From contig PLBY01000154.1 of NCBI GenBank assembly GCA_003134655.1, forward strand, positions 101,145-165,144: 64,000 bases of DNA, given 5' to 3'. The notes under the pieces are model-generated. The model worked only from the letters and a program-made list of their open reading frames with translations, had not been told where the DNA came from and ran no database searches. Within the stretch, counting starts at the first letter, position 1, and the number at the start of each line of letters is the position of its first letter. This DNA is from Acidobacteriaceae bacterium. GTDB taxonomy: Bacteria; Acidobacteriota; Terriglobia; Terriglobales; Acidobacteriaceae. The translations under genes were made by a program, and so were the position numbers. Below are positions 16,961 through 25,416 of this stretch, piece by piece.

Positions 16961-19681
16961 ATGCTAACCAGGACTGCCGCCCTGCAGGTTCGCTCTTTCC
17001 TTTTAGTGATCTCGGTATGCTTGCTCTTCGCCCTCACGATTACGGCGAGCGCGCAAGTTCAACGAAACGGTTCAAGACTGGTGGTTTCGGAAAATCGACG
17101 TGCAAGCCTGCCGCCAACCGTGACGTGTGGATCGGGAACCGACAACTGGACGGGCACGGCCGGCGACAATCAGTGGTCCACCGCGGGAAACTGGAGCAGC
17201 GGCGTGCCTGCCTCGACGAGTAGCGTCTGCATTGCCAGCACGTTCACGTCGACGATTGCGATTGGCACCCTCGCTGCCGCCAATCAAACTATCAGCAGCC
17301 TGACCTCCGGGGCTACGTTGTCTTTAACCTCGGGACCGCTCACCATTAGCGGAACGGCAACGTTCGCGGACCTGAAGGTCAGCGGTGGCACTCTGACGCT
17401 GAATGGCGCAAGCTCCGTGACCACGCTCGAACTTAGCTCTGGAACGTTGTCAGGCACGGGCACCCTGACGATCACGGGAATGCTGACGTGGTCGGGAGGA
17501 ACGGAAAGCGGAACTGGAATTACAAACGCCAAGGGGGGCATCGCTCTCTCCGGAGAACCGTTTCTCGACACCCGAACGTTGAACAATAGCGCGACCGCGA
17601 CCTGGTCGGGCATTGAATTCCTGATGCTGAATGGGTCGATTTTCAATAATCTGGCTGGGGCCACGTGGAACCATACGGTCGACACGCAGATCGCCTTTGA
17701 CGGCGGCAACCCGCCGACATTCAGCAACGCGGGAACATTCGAGAAGACGGGCGGAACCAGCACCAGCGGCGGAGGCGTGACCAGCAGCATCGTTTTCAAC
17801 AACTCTGGCGCGGTGCAAGCCAATACCGGGACGTTGGTCATCTCCGACGTGGGCAGTTGCACGGGAGTGTGTTCCGGGACCTGGAGCGTGGCTACGGGAG
17901 CCAACCTTCAGCTCGGCAGCGGTGGGACCGCAGCGTTGAACGGGAGCATCAGCGGTGCCGGCACTGTGAACTTCGGCTCTTCCGGGACCCTGAATTACAC
18001 CGGCACATACAACATCACCGGCGGTACGAAGGAGAGCGGAACGACCGTGAACTTCACTTCGCCGGCGACTGTGACGGCAACCGGGCCGCTGACGATCACC
18101 GTAGGAACGCTCAACTTCTCGACGGGCAAGGCGGTTTCGGTGAGTACGATAACCCAGAGCGCCGGCACGTTGACGGGCACGGACACCCTGACGGTCACGG
18201 GACTGATGACGTGGTCGGGAGGAACGGAAAGCGGAACCGGAATTACAAACGCCAAGGGGGGCATGACGATCTCCGGAGAACCGTTTCTCGACACCCGGAC
18301 GTTGAACAATAGCGCGACCGCGACCTGGTCGGGCAGTGAGTTCCTGATGCTGAATGGGTCGATTTTCAACAATCTGGCCGGGGCCACATGGAACCATACG
18401 GTCGACACCCAGATCGCCTTTGACGGCGGCAACCCGCCGACGTTCAGCAACGCGGGAACATTCGAGAAGACGGGTGGAACCAGCACCAGCGGCGGAGGCG
18501 TGACCAGCAGCATCGTTTTTGACAACACCGGTACGGTAATCGCTCAATCCGGCGTGCTTCTGCTGGGAAGCTCGTACACCCAGACCAAGGGCTCGACGCT
18601 TCTCGAAGGCGGCACGATATTGATGTCAGGAACGTCGCCACTTGCGGAGCAAGCGGGCAGCGTGCTCGGAAGCGGCACCATTACTGGTGACGTGACGAAC
18701 ACAGCCGGGTTGCTGAGCCCCAGTCTGTCCTCTCCAAAAGTCACGACCGGAAGCCTGGCCATCAGCGGTTCGGGAGCTGGGAACTACACCCAGGGGTCAG
18801 GCGGTTCGCTGCTTTTCGACATTGCGGGAAGCACCGCTGGAAAGTTCGACACGCTGAACATCGGCGGAGCTGCCTCGTTCGCCGGCACGGCCATTCTTTG
18901 CCTCGTCAGCGGATTCAAGCCGGCGATCGGAACCACATTCCCGGTCATGAGCTACGCCTCGGAAACGGGAACGTTTTCCAAGGTTCAGTTTGGCTGGAGC
19001 ATGGCATTAGGCGGCACTTCGGCAGTAGCGACTTACAACGGCGCTCCGAGCGACACATTCTCTCCTTCGGTATTGAGTTTTCCGAGCACACTGCTGAGTA
19101 CCACGAGTGCGCCCATCACGGAAACTTTCACCAATGTAGGTCAGGTGGCACTGACCATCACCAGCATCATGCTGGGCGGGACCAACAGTAGAGACTTTAC
19201 GATTACGTCCAATACCTGCAGCACGTCGCTGGCCGTCGGGGCAAAATGCACGATGACGGTCACATTCACGCCAGCGGCTGTCGGAAAACGAACTGCGACG
19301 ATCACGATCATCGACGATGCCTGTGGCAGTCCGCACATCCTTTCCCTGAGCGGCAACGGAACCGAGATCACGATGTCTCCTTCGCCGGTAAACTTCGGCA
19401 CCCAAACTGTGGGTACGACGAGTGCGCCTATGACGGTGACGCTGACGAATCATGGAACAACTACGGTGACCGTTACTTCCGCCACGATCACTGGAACGAA
19501 CAAGGGCGACTTCAAAATCCAGAGCAACGGTTGCACGTCGATCGCGGCCAACGGTGGCACTTGCACCATCAATGTCACGTTTACTCCGGCAGCCACAGGC
19601 TCAAGGACGGGGACGTTGAGCGTCACAGACTCCGATAAAGGAAGCCCGCAAACTGACGTTTTGGAGGGTACGGGTTCATAG
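16961..19681 (+). CDS. Large exported repeat protein with two C-terminal choice-of-anchor-D/ASH-like domains
   Basis: Start set at ATG 16961, with AGGAG five bases upstream; an earlier in-frame ATG has none. The product has 906 aa. After a signal peptide (LLVISVCLLFALTITASAQ) the protein is very rich in Gly, Thr and Ser and looks like a beta-helix of the filamentous/autotransporter passenger kind. It contains two nearly identical 104-residue blocks starting LTWSGGTESGTGITNAKGG. Residues about 700-906 are two immunoglobulin-like ASH/choice-of-anchor-D domains, each with the pattern FG(T)xTVGTTSAPxTVTLTN and TCTxxVTFTPAAxGxRTxT. Such domains are common on secreted acidobacterial proteins; the role is probably adhesion or a matrix function. 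No autotransporter barrel or sortase signal is visible, so surface attachment is unexplained. Confidence 0.78.
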   Translation: MLTRTAALQVRSFLLVISVCLLFALTITASAQVQRNGSRLVVSENRRASLPPTVTCGSGTDNWTGTAGDNQWSTAGNWSSGVPASTSSVCIASTFTSTIAIGTLAAANQTISSLTSGATLSLTSGPLTISGTATFADLKVSGGTLTLNGASSVTTLELSSGTLSGTGTLTITGMLTWSGGTESGTGITNAKGGIALSGEPFLDTRTLNNSATATWSGIEFLMLNGSIFNNLAGATWNHTVDTQIAFDGGNPPTFSNAGTFEKTGGTSTSGGGVTSSIVFNNSGAVQANTGTLVISDVGSCTGVCSGTWSVATGANLQLGSGGTAALNGSISGAGTVNFGSSGTLNYTGTYNITGGTKESGTTVNFTSPATVTATGPLTITVGTLNFSTGKAVSVSTITQSAGTLTGTDTLTVTGLMTWSGGTESGTGITNAKGGMTISGEPFLDTRTLNNSATATWSGSEFLMLNGSIFNNLAGATWNHTVDTQIAFDGGNPPTFSNAGTFEKTGGTSTSGGGVTSSIVFDNTGTVIAQSGVLLLGSSYTQTKGSTLLEGGTILMSGTSPLAEQAGSVLGSGTITGDVTNTAGLLSPSLSSPKVTTGSLAISGSGAGNYTQGSGGSLLFDIAGSTAGKFDTLNIGGAASFAGTAILCLVSGFKPAIGTTFPVMSYASETGTFSKVQFGWSMALGGTSAVATYNGAPSDTFSPSVLSFPSTLLSTTSAPITETFTNVGQVALTITSIMLGGTNSRDFTITSNTCSTSLAVGAKCTMTVTFTPAAVGKRTATITIIDDACGSPHILSLSGNGTEITMSPSPVNFGTQTVGTTSAPMTVTLTNHGTTTVTVTSATITGTNKGDFKIQSNGCTSIAANGGTCTINVTFTPAATGSRTGTLSVTDSDKGSPQTDVLEGTGS
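17484..17796 (+). repeat. Internal duplication, copy 1
   Basis: A 313-bp segment repeated 723 bp downstream (18207-18519) with constant offset. I count about 14 mismatches by eye (about 95% identity). Both copies are in frame in the large repeat protein. Confidence 0.85.
18207..18519 (+). repeat. Internal duplication, copy 2
   Basis: Second copy of the 313-bp block at 17484-17796. The sequence between the copies (17797-18206) is not duplicated, so this is a spaced rather than simple tandem repeat. The high identity points to recent duplication or gene conversion. Confidence 0.85.
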
Positions 19682-20091
19682 CACTGGATGGGCCACGCTA
19701 AGCCGGAGGAACTTGAAACATTCGCAGCCGGCGGGGGGTTGCCGGACCCCGTGCCAAACCGGCCGAGCAACCTGGACACGATGGACCAGAAGAGCCTGAT
19801 CAATCTCGAAGGTTTCACCGGGAATAGACATCGCGCCCCCAAACCTCTCCTGTTCCCAGGTCCTTTTCCTGATCTCCCTCCTCACGGTTTCGCCGATCCG
19901 CTTGTTCGATTCGGATGCCAAAGTGTCCTGCTGGCACACCAGTGAGGTTGTCGTTTTTCGTTATTGAGGTTCTTCCTCACACTTGGTGCAAGCTCGTGGG
20001 AGCACTAAGACTTATCGGCCGTGAGTGTCGCCAAAACTAAGGAGATGTACACAGCATGACCCGAAGAACGTTACGCCGAGGTACGCGGAGT
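19682..20091. other. Intergenic region, no gene recognised
   Basis: 410 bp between two convergent genes. Short open frames exist but none has a family signature. A weak stem with arms GTGAGG/CCTCAC around 19943-19979 could help termination, without a clear T-run. Nothing else is evident. Confidence 0.4.
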
Positions 20092-21786
20092 CTATTCCAT
20101 TTTGCCAGCGGCCGGACCCACGCCGGTGGCCTGCTTGGTCTTGGGATCAATGCCGATGAGCGCCACTCCGCCCACTCCGCCGCGGCTGGCGGTAACCACG
20201 TGGCCGCGAGCCCTCAAGTCGGCCTGCACTCCTTCGGGGAGGGTGTTGGGCACAGAGAGGCTGCCCAGGCTAGCTCGGTCCTGACCAAAGGAGCTGATGA
20301 AATGCGTGGTAGAGAAGCGCGGCGCCTTAAACGCCTCCTCGGGACTCATGCCGAACTCCACGTAGTTGAGGATGACCTGGATGGCTGCCTGATCCTGCTG
20401 GTCGCCTCCCGCTACCGAGATCGCCATCACGGGTTGGTTGTCATGGAAAAGCAGCGTGGGGCTCAGCGTAATTCGCGGCCGCTTGCCGGGCTGGATAACG
20501 TTCGGAGTTCCCGCAAACGTGTTCAGGCTGCTGAGCCGGCTTCCGTGAATAATGCCCGTGCGTCCGGCCACGCCAGCTATGCTTGACAGGCCGCTGGGAG
20601 TTGCCGCGATGACGTTCCCAAACTTATCCGTCACACACATGACGGTGGTTCCGCCATGCCAGGGCCCGGTGATGGTGGGCGGCTTGGTCGGTTTCATAGT
20701 GTAGGGGTCGCCTGGCCGGAGCTCGAGAGATGCCTTTTTCGGATCGATTAGCTTGCGCCGCATTTCGGTGTACTGATCGGAAAGCAACTGCTGCATCGGC
20801 ACCTTCACAAAGTTCGGATCGCCGTAATACTCGTCACGATCTGCTAACGCCAGTTTCTCCGCTTCAATCACCGTGTGGATGTAGCCCGCCGAATTGAAGC
20901 CCAACTTCTTCAGGTCAAAGCCTTCGAGCAGGCGCAGCGTCTGTGAGAGATAAGGACCCTGCGTCAAGGGACCTGCCTTATAAACCGTGTAGCCGCGGTA
21001 CGTGGTCTTGAGCGGATCCACCACGGGAGTTTTGTGTGCGGCCAAATCCGCCTTGCGAAGGAAACCTCCCTTTTCGATATACCAGGCTTCCAGGGCGTCG
21101 GCGATGTCGCCGCGATAGAAGCGGTCCGACACGGCTTGCAGTTTCTGCTGCCGCGTACCTTTCGCTGTCTTTTCGGACTCGACCAATTTGCGAAAGGTCA
21201 CCGCCATATCCGCCTGCCAGTTCACGCCGGTTTCGATCTTCTGCCCACTGCCGGTGTCGGTGTACCAACTCGGGCCGCCGGCGTCCAGAATGGCCAGGGT
21301 CGGCTGCACGACCTCTTCGAAGCTTTTGGTCCCGTAGAGTTTCAGCAGGGTAACAATCGCATCGATGGTGCCGGGCACGGCGGCTGCCTTGACGTCACCG
21401 TCCGGGATTCCGTGTTGCATGTACCAGGCGATGGCTTTGGGGTCGCGAGGGGCTTCCCCTTGTCCCTCCAGCAGCTTCACGTTTTTCTGGTCGGCGCTGT
21501 AAACCAGAATGGGAACCTCTCCTCCTACGCAGAACGCGCCCACATAAGTTACGGACAGTGCCAGCAGAGTGGCGGCGCTTGCATCGGCGGCGTTTCCGTC
21601 CTGTTCCAGAATCTTGATGCCGGCAGCAGTGGCGGCAGCCTTACCGGAAACAACCACGCCCTGGCTGCCGGCGGCGACACTCGGTCCCCGCGGGCTGACC
21701 GGCGTTGGCGTTTTGGTGGTCTGGGGCAAAGCGAAGGGCGCGAGTAAAAGGAGAGAAACGGATGATATCGAAATGATCTTGCGCAT
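20092..21786 (-). CDS. ggt: Gamma-glutamyltransferase, exported
   Basis: 564 aa with an N-terminal signal peptide (ISISSVSLLLLAPFALPQ). The gamma-glutamyltransferase fold is recognisable from VSGKAAATAAGIKILEQDGN, ADASAATLLALSVTYVG and AAAVPGTIDAIVTLL in the large subunit. GPWHGGTTVMCVTDKFGNV begins the small subunit. T380 (first Thr of GTTV) is the predicted autoprocessing nucleophile, close to T391 of the 580-aa E. coli enzyme. The usual SPGG oxyanion motif is replaced by SVAGGDQQDQA, so the activity may differ (GGT versus cephalosporin-acylase-like). These enzymes hydrolyse or transfer gamma-glutamyl groups of glutathione in the periplasm. The gene stands alone, transcribed leftward. Confidence 0.85.
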   Translation of the reverse strand: MRKIISISSVSLLLLAPFALPQTTKTPTPVSPRGPSVAAGSQGVVVSGKAAATAAGIKILEQDGNAADASAATLLALSVTYVGAFCVGGEVPILVYSADQKNVKLLEGQGEAPRDPKAIAWYMQHGIPDGDVKAAAVPGTIDAIVTLLKLYGTKSFEEVVQPTLAILDAGGPSWYTDTGSGQKIETGVNWQADMAVTFRKLVESEKTAKGTRQQKLQAVSDRFYRGDIADALEAWYIEKGGFLRKADLAAHKTPVVDPLKTTYRGYTVYKAGPLTQGPYLSQTLRLLEGFDLKKLGFNSAGYIHTVIEAEKLALADRDEYYGDPNFVKVPMQQLLSDQYTEMRRKLIDPKKASLELRPGDPYTMKPTKPPTITGPWHGGTTVMCVTDKFGNVIAATPSGLSSIAGVAGRTGIIHGSRLSSLNTFAGTPNVIQPGKRPRITLSPTLLFHDNQPVMAISVAGGDQQDQAAIQVILNYVEFGMSPEEAFKAPRFSTTHFISSFGQDRASLGSLSVPNTLPEGVQADLRARGHVVTASRGGVGGVALIGIDPKTKQATGVGPAAGKME

Positions 21787-22086
21787 AAGAGGTCAACTCC
21801 GTTGAAGTGGCCGGCATCAGTTGCCCGGCATGTCATTCAAGGCTATATCAACTCAGTTATTCCGCGCTGCCTCCGCCGCCGGACGCGAGTGATCCTGCTG
21901 TTGATGGCGAGAACGGGCGCGATGAGCTCTTGCACACCGGGCCATCTCAATTGTGGATCTTAGGATCGCGCTTGAGTAACCGGTAATCCGGGGAAACCAT
22001 CGCTATGACAACGCGGGCACCGCTAATGCGATGATTCCAATAGACCGGAGGGGGAGGGGTCCCTCAAATGAACAGAGAAATCAAAA
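21787..22086. other. Intergenic region upstream of ggt
   Basis: 300 bp upstream of ggt and downstream of the GloVer gene terminator. It presumably holds the ggt promoter. I see no open frame with family features and no strong dyad. Confidence 0.4.
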
Positions 22087-22130
22087 GCCCCATCCTTAAA
22101 TCTCGCCAAATCGCGAAATGAGGATGGGGC
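22087..22130 (-). terminator. Stem-loop terminator after the GloVer-repeat gene
   Basis: Arms GCCCCATCCT (22087-22096) and AGGATGGGGC (22121-22130) form a perfect 10-bp stem. On the minus strand the stem is followed by TTTTGATTT. It lies just downstream of the leftward gene ending at 22161. Confidence 0.6.
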
Positions 22131-22134
22131 AAAA

Positions 22135-22160
22135 GCGCGGGCAAGAGCGCCCGTGCCACA
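22135..22160. repeat. 26-bp palindromic repeat, copy 1
   Basis: Left arm GCGCGGGC, a 4-base loop region, right arm GCCCGTGC and trailer CACA, directly adjoining the stop codon at 22161. A second copy is at 25347-25372 with the same length; the stem is conserved and changes fall mainly in the loop, plus one wobble pair. Confidence 0.6.
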
Positions 22161-23627
22161 TTAGTGCTTCACGACGAAGCTCTTCCTGCTCAGCAGAGCG
22201 CCGCCAGGAGTAATTACCTGGATCGGACCACTGGTTGCACCCGGGGGAACGGCTGCGGTTAGGTGCGTGTCGGAGAGCACCCTGAAGCTTGCGGCGATTC
22301 CGTTGAAGGTGACGCTGGTTGTGCCCTTCAGGTGCGCACCGAGCAGCGTTACGGTGCTGCCTTGCTTGCCGGTGAATAGTGCTGTGTTCACGAAGGGCGC
22401 CAGTCCCATGTCGAGGCTGTAGATGGTGCCGTTGTTGGTGGGTCCACCGAATTCGGTCATGCCATAGAGGAGGCCATTGGTGGCCTGGATCGGCGGAGAC
22501 AATGGGGACATCTGCGTGAGGTTGACGGTGTTGTTGAAGCTGTACAGGCCGGAGTAGGTTCCGCTGGTCGAAGTGTTGAACAGCGTGCCGTCGCCACTGG
22601 AGCCGCCGTCAGAGGTCGCACTGTAGTAGTTGCCGTCGGTGGCGAGGAGGAGGCCGGCGGCGGGCAGGGTGCCGTCTCCGAAGGTCGCACCGAAGCTGTG
22701 GAGCACGGTAACGGCGAGGCCGGGCGTGACCTGATAAATGGTGCCCTCGTTATTGGTGCCGCCGTTTTGCGTGGTGCTATAGAAGTTCCCGTTCGAAGCC
22801 TGGACGAGTGGGCCGATGGGGAAGTATCCGCCGGGGCCGCAGGGGAAACTGAAGGTGTTGTTGACCACTCCGGAGGTGGACAGCTTCAGGATGGTTCCGC
22901 AGAAGGACGTGCCTCCCTGAGAGACCGGGATGTAGAGGAATCCATCGGTGCCTTGTATTGGAGGAGCGATCGGAGAATAGCCGTGGAGGAGGGTGACGTC
23001 AAACTTGTAGATCTCGGTGAAGGTGCCCGAGCTGGTGATCTTGTAGACGATGCCGCGCGAGTTGGCACCGCCGCCGCTGGTGGTGCCGTAGAAGTTGCCA
23101 TCAGAGGCGAGAATGGGAGGACCCCAGGGGAACGCTCCGTCTTTGAAGGTGTTGAAGTTGTGCAGAATGGTCAGAGTGCCCGTGGGCGTGATCTTGAAGA
23201 TAATGCCCATGCTTTGGTTGCCACCCTGCATGGTGGTGCCGTAGAAGTTGCCGTCGGTGCCGAGAGTGAGGCCGCCGGTGGGATAGGCGCCGTCTGTCGT
23301 GGTGGCGCCGAAGCTGTGGAGGTTCTTGAGCTGACCGGAGGTGGTCACGTTGAAGACAGTACCCTGGAGGTTGGCGCCGCCGTTGTAGGTGGTGCCGTAG
23401 AGATTGCCGTTGGTGCCCTGCACCAGAGTGACGTACCAGGGATTGGCTCCGCTGATCCCGTTGTCAGCGAAGTTGTAGATGGTTGTGACCGTCTGGGCCT
23501 GCGCGACTGCTGCCGCGCAGAGCAGGGCCGCGGCGGCGAGCATGGTGGTTCTGCAGATGGATTGGAACGACGTGCGCAGAGACTGCTGACGCGAGACGAT
23601 GAATCCCGCAGTGCGGTGGAACTCCAT
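22161..23627 (-). CDS. Exported GloVer-repeat (TIGR03803-type) protein with C-terminal IPT/TIG-like domain
   Basis: 488 aa. AGGAGG six bases before ATG 23627 supports the start. After a signal peptide (LAAAALLCAAAVAQAQ) there are about eight repeats of 45-50 residues built on DGNFYGTTxxGGxxxxGIIFKIT...LHSFG, the choice-of-anchor tandem GloVer repeat, probably forming a propeller. Residues about 405-488 form an IPT/TIG immunoglobulin-like domain (GKQGSTVTLLGAHLKGTTSV). GloVer proteins are abundant in Acidobacteriota and Verrucomicrobia and are thought to be secreted; no enzymatic role is known. A strong terminator follows at 22087-22130. Confidence 0.85.
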   Translation of the reverse strand: MEFHRTAGFIVSRQQSLRTSFQSICRTTMLAAAALLCAAAVAQAQTVTTIYNFADNGISGANPWYVTLVQGTNGNLYGTTYNGGANLQGTVFNVTTSGQLKNLHSFGATTTDGAYPTGGLTLGTDGNFYGTTMQGGNQSMGIIFKITPTGTLTILHNFNTFKDGAFPWGPPILASDGNFYGTTSGGGANSRGIVYKITSSGTFTEIYKFDVTLLHGYSPIAPPIQGTDGFLYIPVSQGGTSFCGTILKLSTSGVVNNTFSFPCGPGGYFPIGPLVQASNGNFYSTTQNGGTNNEGTIYQVTPGLAVTVLHSFGATFGDGTLPAAGLLLATDGNYYSATSDGGSSGDGTLFNTSTSGTYSGLYSFNNTVNLTQMSPLSPPIQATNGLLYGMTEFGGPTNNGTIYSLDMGLAPFVNTALFTGKQGSTVTLLGAHLKGTTSVTFNGIAASFRVLSDTHLTAAVPPGATSGPIQVITPGGALLSRKSFVVKH

Positions 23628-23747
23628 GACGATCCTCCTGGGTTGGGAACGGTGCTATTCCAGTGCGCAAACGGGGGTGGGGCGCACCTTGCCTTGGAAA
23701 GCTACATCACTCTTCGCAAGGGCCGCAAGATGAAGAAAATTGCATAT

Positions 23748-24209
23748 TTACGCGGGGGATGGGTGGGCGCGGCGGGCCTCGGCTTCGGCCAGCCAGCCGC
23801 GGCGTATCTGCTCAGCTGGGATGCTGGAAAGGTAGGGCTTGAGATCGAGAATGGGGGTGCCGTCGAGCATGTCGAGACCGCGGACGTGCAGGGAATTGCC
23901 ATCGCGGCGGAGGAGTTCGACGACGGTGAGTCCGATGGGATTTGGGCGGCGCGGAGAGCGGGTGGCGAAGACGCCGTGCGGGCGGTCGTCGACGGGAGGA
24001 GTGCCGAGCAACTCATAATCTTCGGAGCGGTCGAAGACCCAGATGACGAACAAGTGCGAGAAGCCTTCGATGTCGGTGAGGCCGAGGGCGAACTGCGGGA
24101 GGATTTCGAGGATGCCTTCGGCTTCGTGCTTGGCGCCGGGACCTTTTGGGATTTGCTTAGTGTTGTCGTAGGGACTTTTTATGTGTCCGATGGGCTGCGG
24201 GGAAAACAT
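23748..24209 (-). CDS. trmO: tRNA (N6-threonylcarbamoyladenosine(37)-N6)-methyltransferase TrmO
   Basis: 153 aa, close to the core size of the TrmO/YaeB/TsaA family. The opening FSPQPIGHIKSPYDNTKQIP, EGFSHLFVIWVFDRS and the signature GVFATRSPRRPNPIGLTVVE are diagnostic. TrmO uses S-adenosylmethionine to methylate t6A37 to m6t6A in tRNAs reading ACY codons, in the cytoplasm. The C-terminal extension present in the E. coli protein is missing, as in many bacterial homologs. It is probably transcribed alone. Confidence 0.9.
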   Translation of the reverse strand: MFSPQPIGHIKSPYDNTKQIPKGPGAKHEAEGILEILPQFALGLTDIEGFSHLFVIWVFDRSEDYELLGTPPVDDRPHGVFATRSPRRPNPIGLTVVELLRRDGNSLHVRGLDMLDGTPILDLKPYLSSIPAEQIRRGWLAEAEARRAHPSPA

Positions 24210-24552
24210 GATGTTGTTCCGTCCTTCAATTATGCGTGAGCGTTCGATCTACTTTGCTTATTACTGAGTTTCTCACTCTTCTCGCGTGCGTGCCACGCAG
24301 AGAATTCGAGTTACACAATTTTCTAAGATGACGCACCCTGAAGATGGTCGGCCCGCTTCTGGAGACAGCCATAAAAAACTTTACGCGTGATGACAAAACT
24401 CTAGGTTTTGAAATGCAACGCCGCCGGAGAGCGCGGGCATCCCAGAAATTTCAATCAAGTTGCTGCGATTGAACGTGGCGCCGAAGTATCTAGGGCCACG
24501 ATGTGGGAGTGGTCTGCAGTGAACAATTTCAAACTTAGGGAGAGGTACATTT
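24210..24552. other. Divergent intergenic region, trmO / beta-barrel gene
   Basis: 343 bp holding two outward promoters in principle. It is AT-richer than its surroundings but I cannot identify promoter elements with confidence. Short frames here show no family features. Confidence 0.4.
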
Positions 24553-25158
24553 ATGCGGTGGATATGCATTCTTTTGGGAAGTATGGTTCTTCTGACACTG
24601 GCGGCGATGGCGCAGGAGAACCGGTCGGAGATCAGTTTGCAGGGGGCAGGTTTTTTCACGCGCAGTACGAGCGGGAATGGGACGGCTTATAGCACGACGG
24701 AGACAGGTGGGTTTCTGAGCACGTACCGGTATCACTTGAATCACTGGGCAGCGGCGGAAGCGGCGTATGGGTACGATTCGAACTCGCAGAAATATCTTGT
24801 GCCGGCGGGCGCGTTCAGGATTCAGTCGGGGATTCATCAAGTGACGGGAAGCCTGGTTCTGAATCTTCCCTATCACACGAGTTCCAGGTTCAATCCATAT
24901 ATTCTGGCGGGAGGCGGGGCGCTGATGTTCGAGCCGAGCGGGAACCAATTCAATACTCTGTCAGGAGCGCAGTCGCAGGCGAAGGGCGTATTCGTGTATG
25001 GGGCGGGTGTGAATTATGCGATTCGTAAACGGATGTCGCTGCGGGCGGAATATCGAGGGCTGCTGTATGGGACGCCTGATTTTGGGTTTGGCGCGCTGAG
25101 CACGAATTCGGTAACGCATACGGCGGTGCCGTCGGTGGGGTTGACGTTTCGGTTTTAG
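24553..25158 (+). CDS. Small outer-membrane beta-barrel protein
   Basis: 201 aa. GGGAGAGG seven bases upstream supports ATG 24553. There is a signal peptide (LLGSMVLLTLAAMAQ), then alternating amphipathic strands with aromatic ends (GGFLSTYRYHLNHWAAAEAA, NPYILAGGGALMF, MSLRAEYRGLLYG) and a C-terminal phenylalanine after VGLTFRF, the usual barrel-assembly signal. The size fits an eight-strand OmpA/OmpW-like barrel. Function is unknown; such proteins are structural or transport small molecules. No operon partner is seen. Confidence 0.75.
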   Translation: MRWICILLGSMVLLTLAAMAQENRSEISLQGAGFFTRSTSGNGTAYSTTETGGFLSTYRYHLNHWAAAEAAYGYDSNSQKYLVPAGAFRIQSGIHQVTGSLVLNLPYHTSSRFNPYILAGGGALMFEPSGNQFNTLSGAQSQAKGVFVYGAGVNYAIRKRMSLRAEYRGLLYGTPDFGFGALSTNSVTHTAVPSVGLTFRF

Positions 25159-25200
25159 AGTTTTGCGTGGCGGGGGTCGTCTTCGAATTGCGGAAGCGGC

Positions 25201-25254
25201 CCTCAGGGGCCAAAGCCCGACTCATTCTGACGCTCACGCGGCCCTAAGGGCCGC
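25201..25254. repeat. Paired-hairpin palindromic repeat, intergenic copy
   Basis: CCTCAGGGGC-CA-AAGCCC (25201-25218), a spacer, then the palindrome GCGGCCCTAAGGGCCGC (25238-25254). The first half matches the element inside rlmN (CCTCAGGGGCTGAAGCCC). Two hairpins separated by about 20 bases is the same layout in both places, resembling BIME/REP-type elements. Confidence 0.6.
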
Positions 25255-25346
25255 TCTTCCACACGCTTCACCGCCCCGCGGGATTCGTGCCCAACCGTCT
25301 TGCGTCCGACGCGGGCTTCCGCTAGTCGTTCACTGTGGTGATGGCG

Positions 25347-25372
25347 GCGCGGGCGGGGGCGCCCGCGCTACA
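25347..25372. repeat. 26-bp palindromic repeat, copy 2
   Basis: Left arm GCGCGGGC pairs perfectly with right arm GCCCGCGC, with trailer TACA. It is equivalent to the copy at 22135-22160 and lies between a rightward gene end and a leftward gene end. Confidence 0.6.
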
Positions 25373-25416
25373 TACTGCTCCTCTTTCTAATCACTTCATC
25401 TTTATCTTTATCTTTT

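Noticed and set aside
17450..18547. 365-residue leftward open frame in the large repeat protein
   Set aside because: Antisense shadow; it repeats because the sense gene repeats.
20056..20586. Rightward 176-residue open frame with AAGGAG before ATG
   Set aside because: It lies entirely antisense to the gamma-glutamyltransferase, has unusual amino-acid make-up and no family features; the ribosome-binding-like sequence is probably chance.
22698..24239. 513-residue rightward open frame
   Set aside because: Antisense to the GloVer-repeat gene and TrmO; a by-product of GC-rich codon use.
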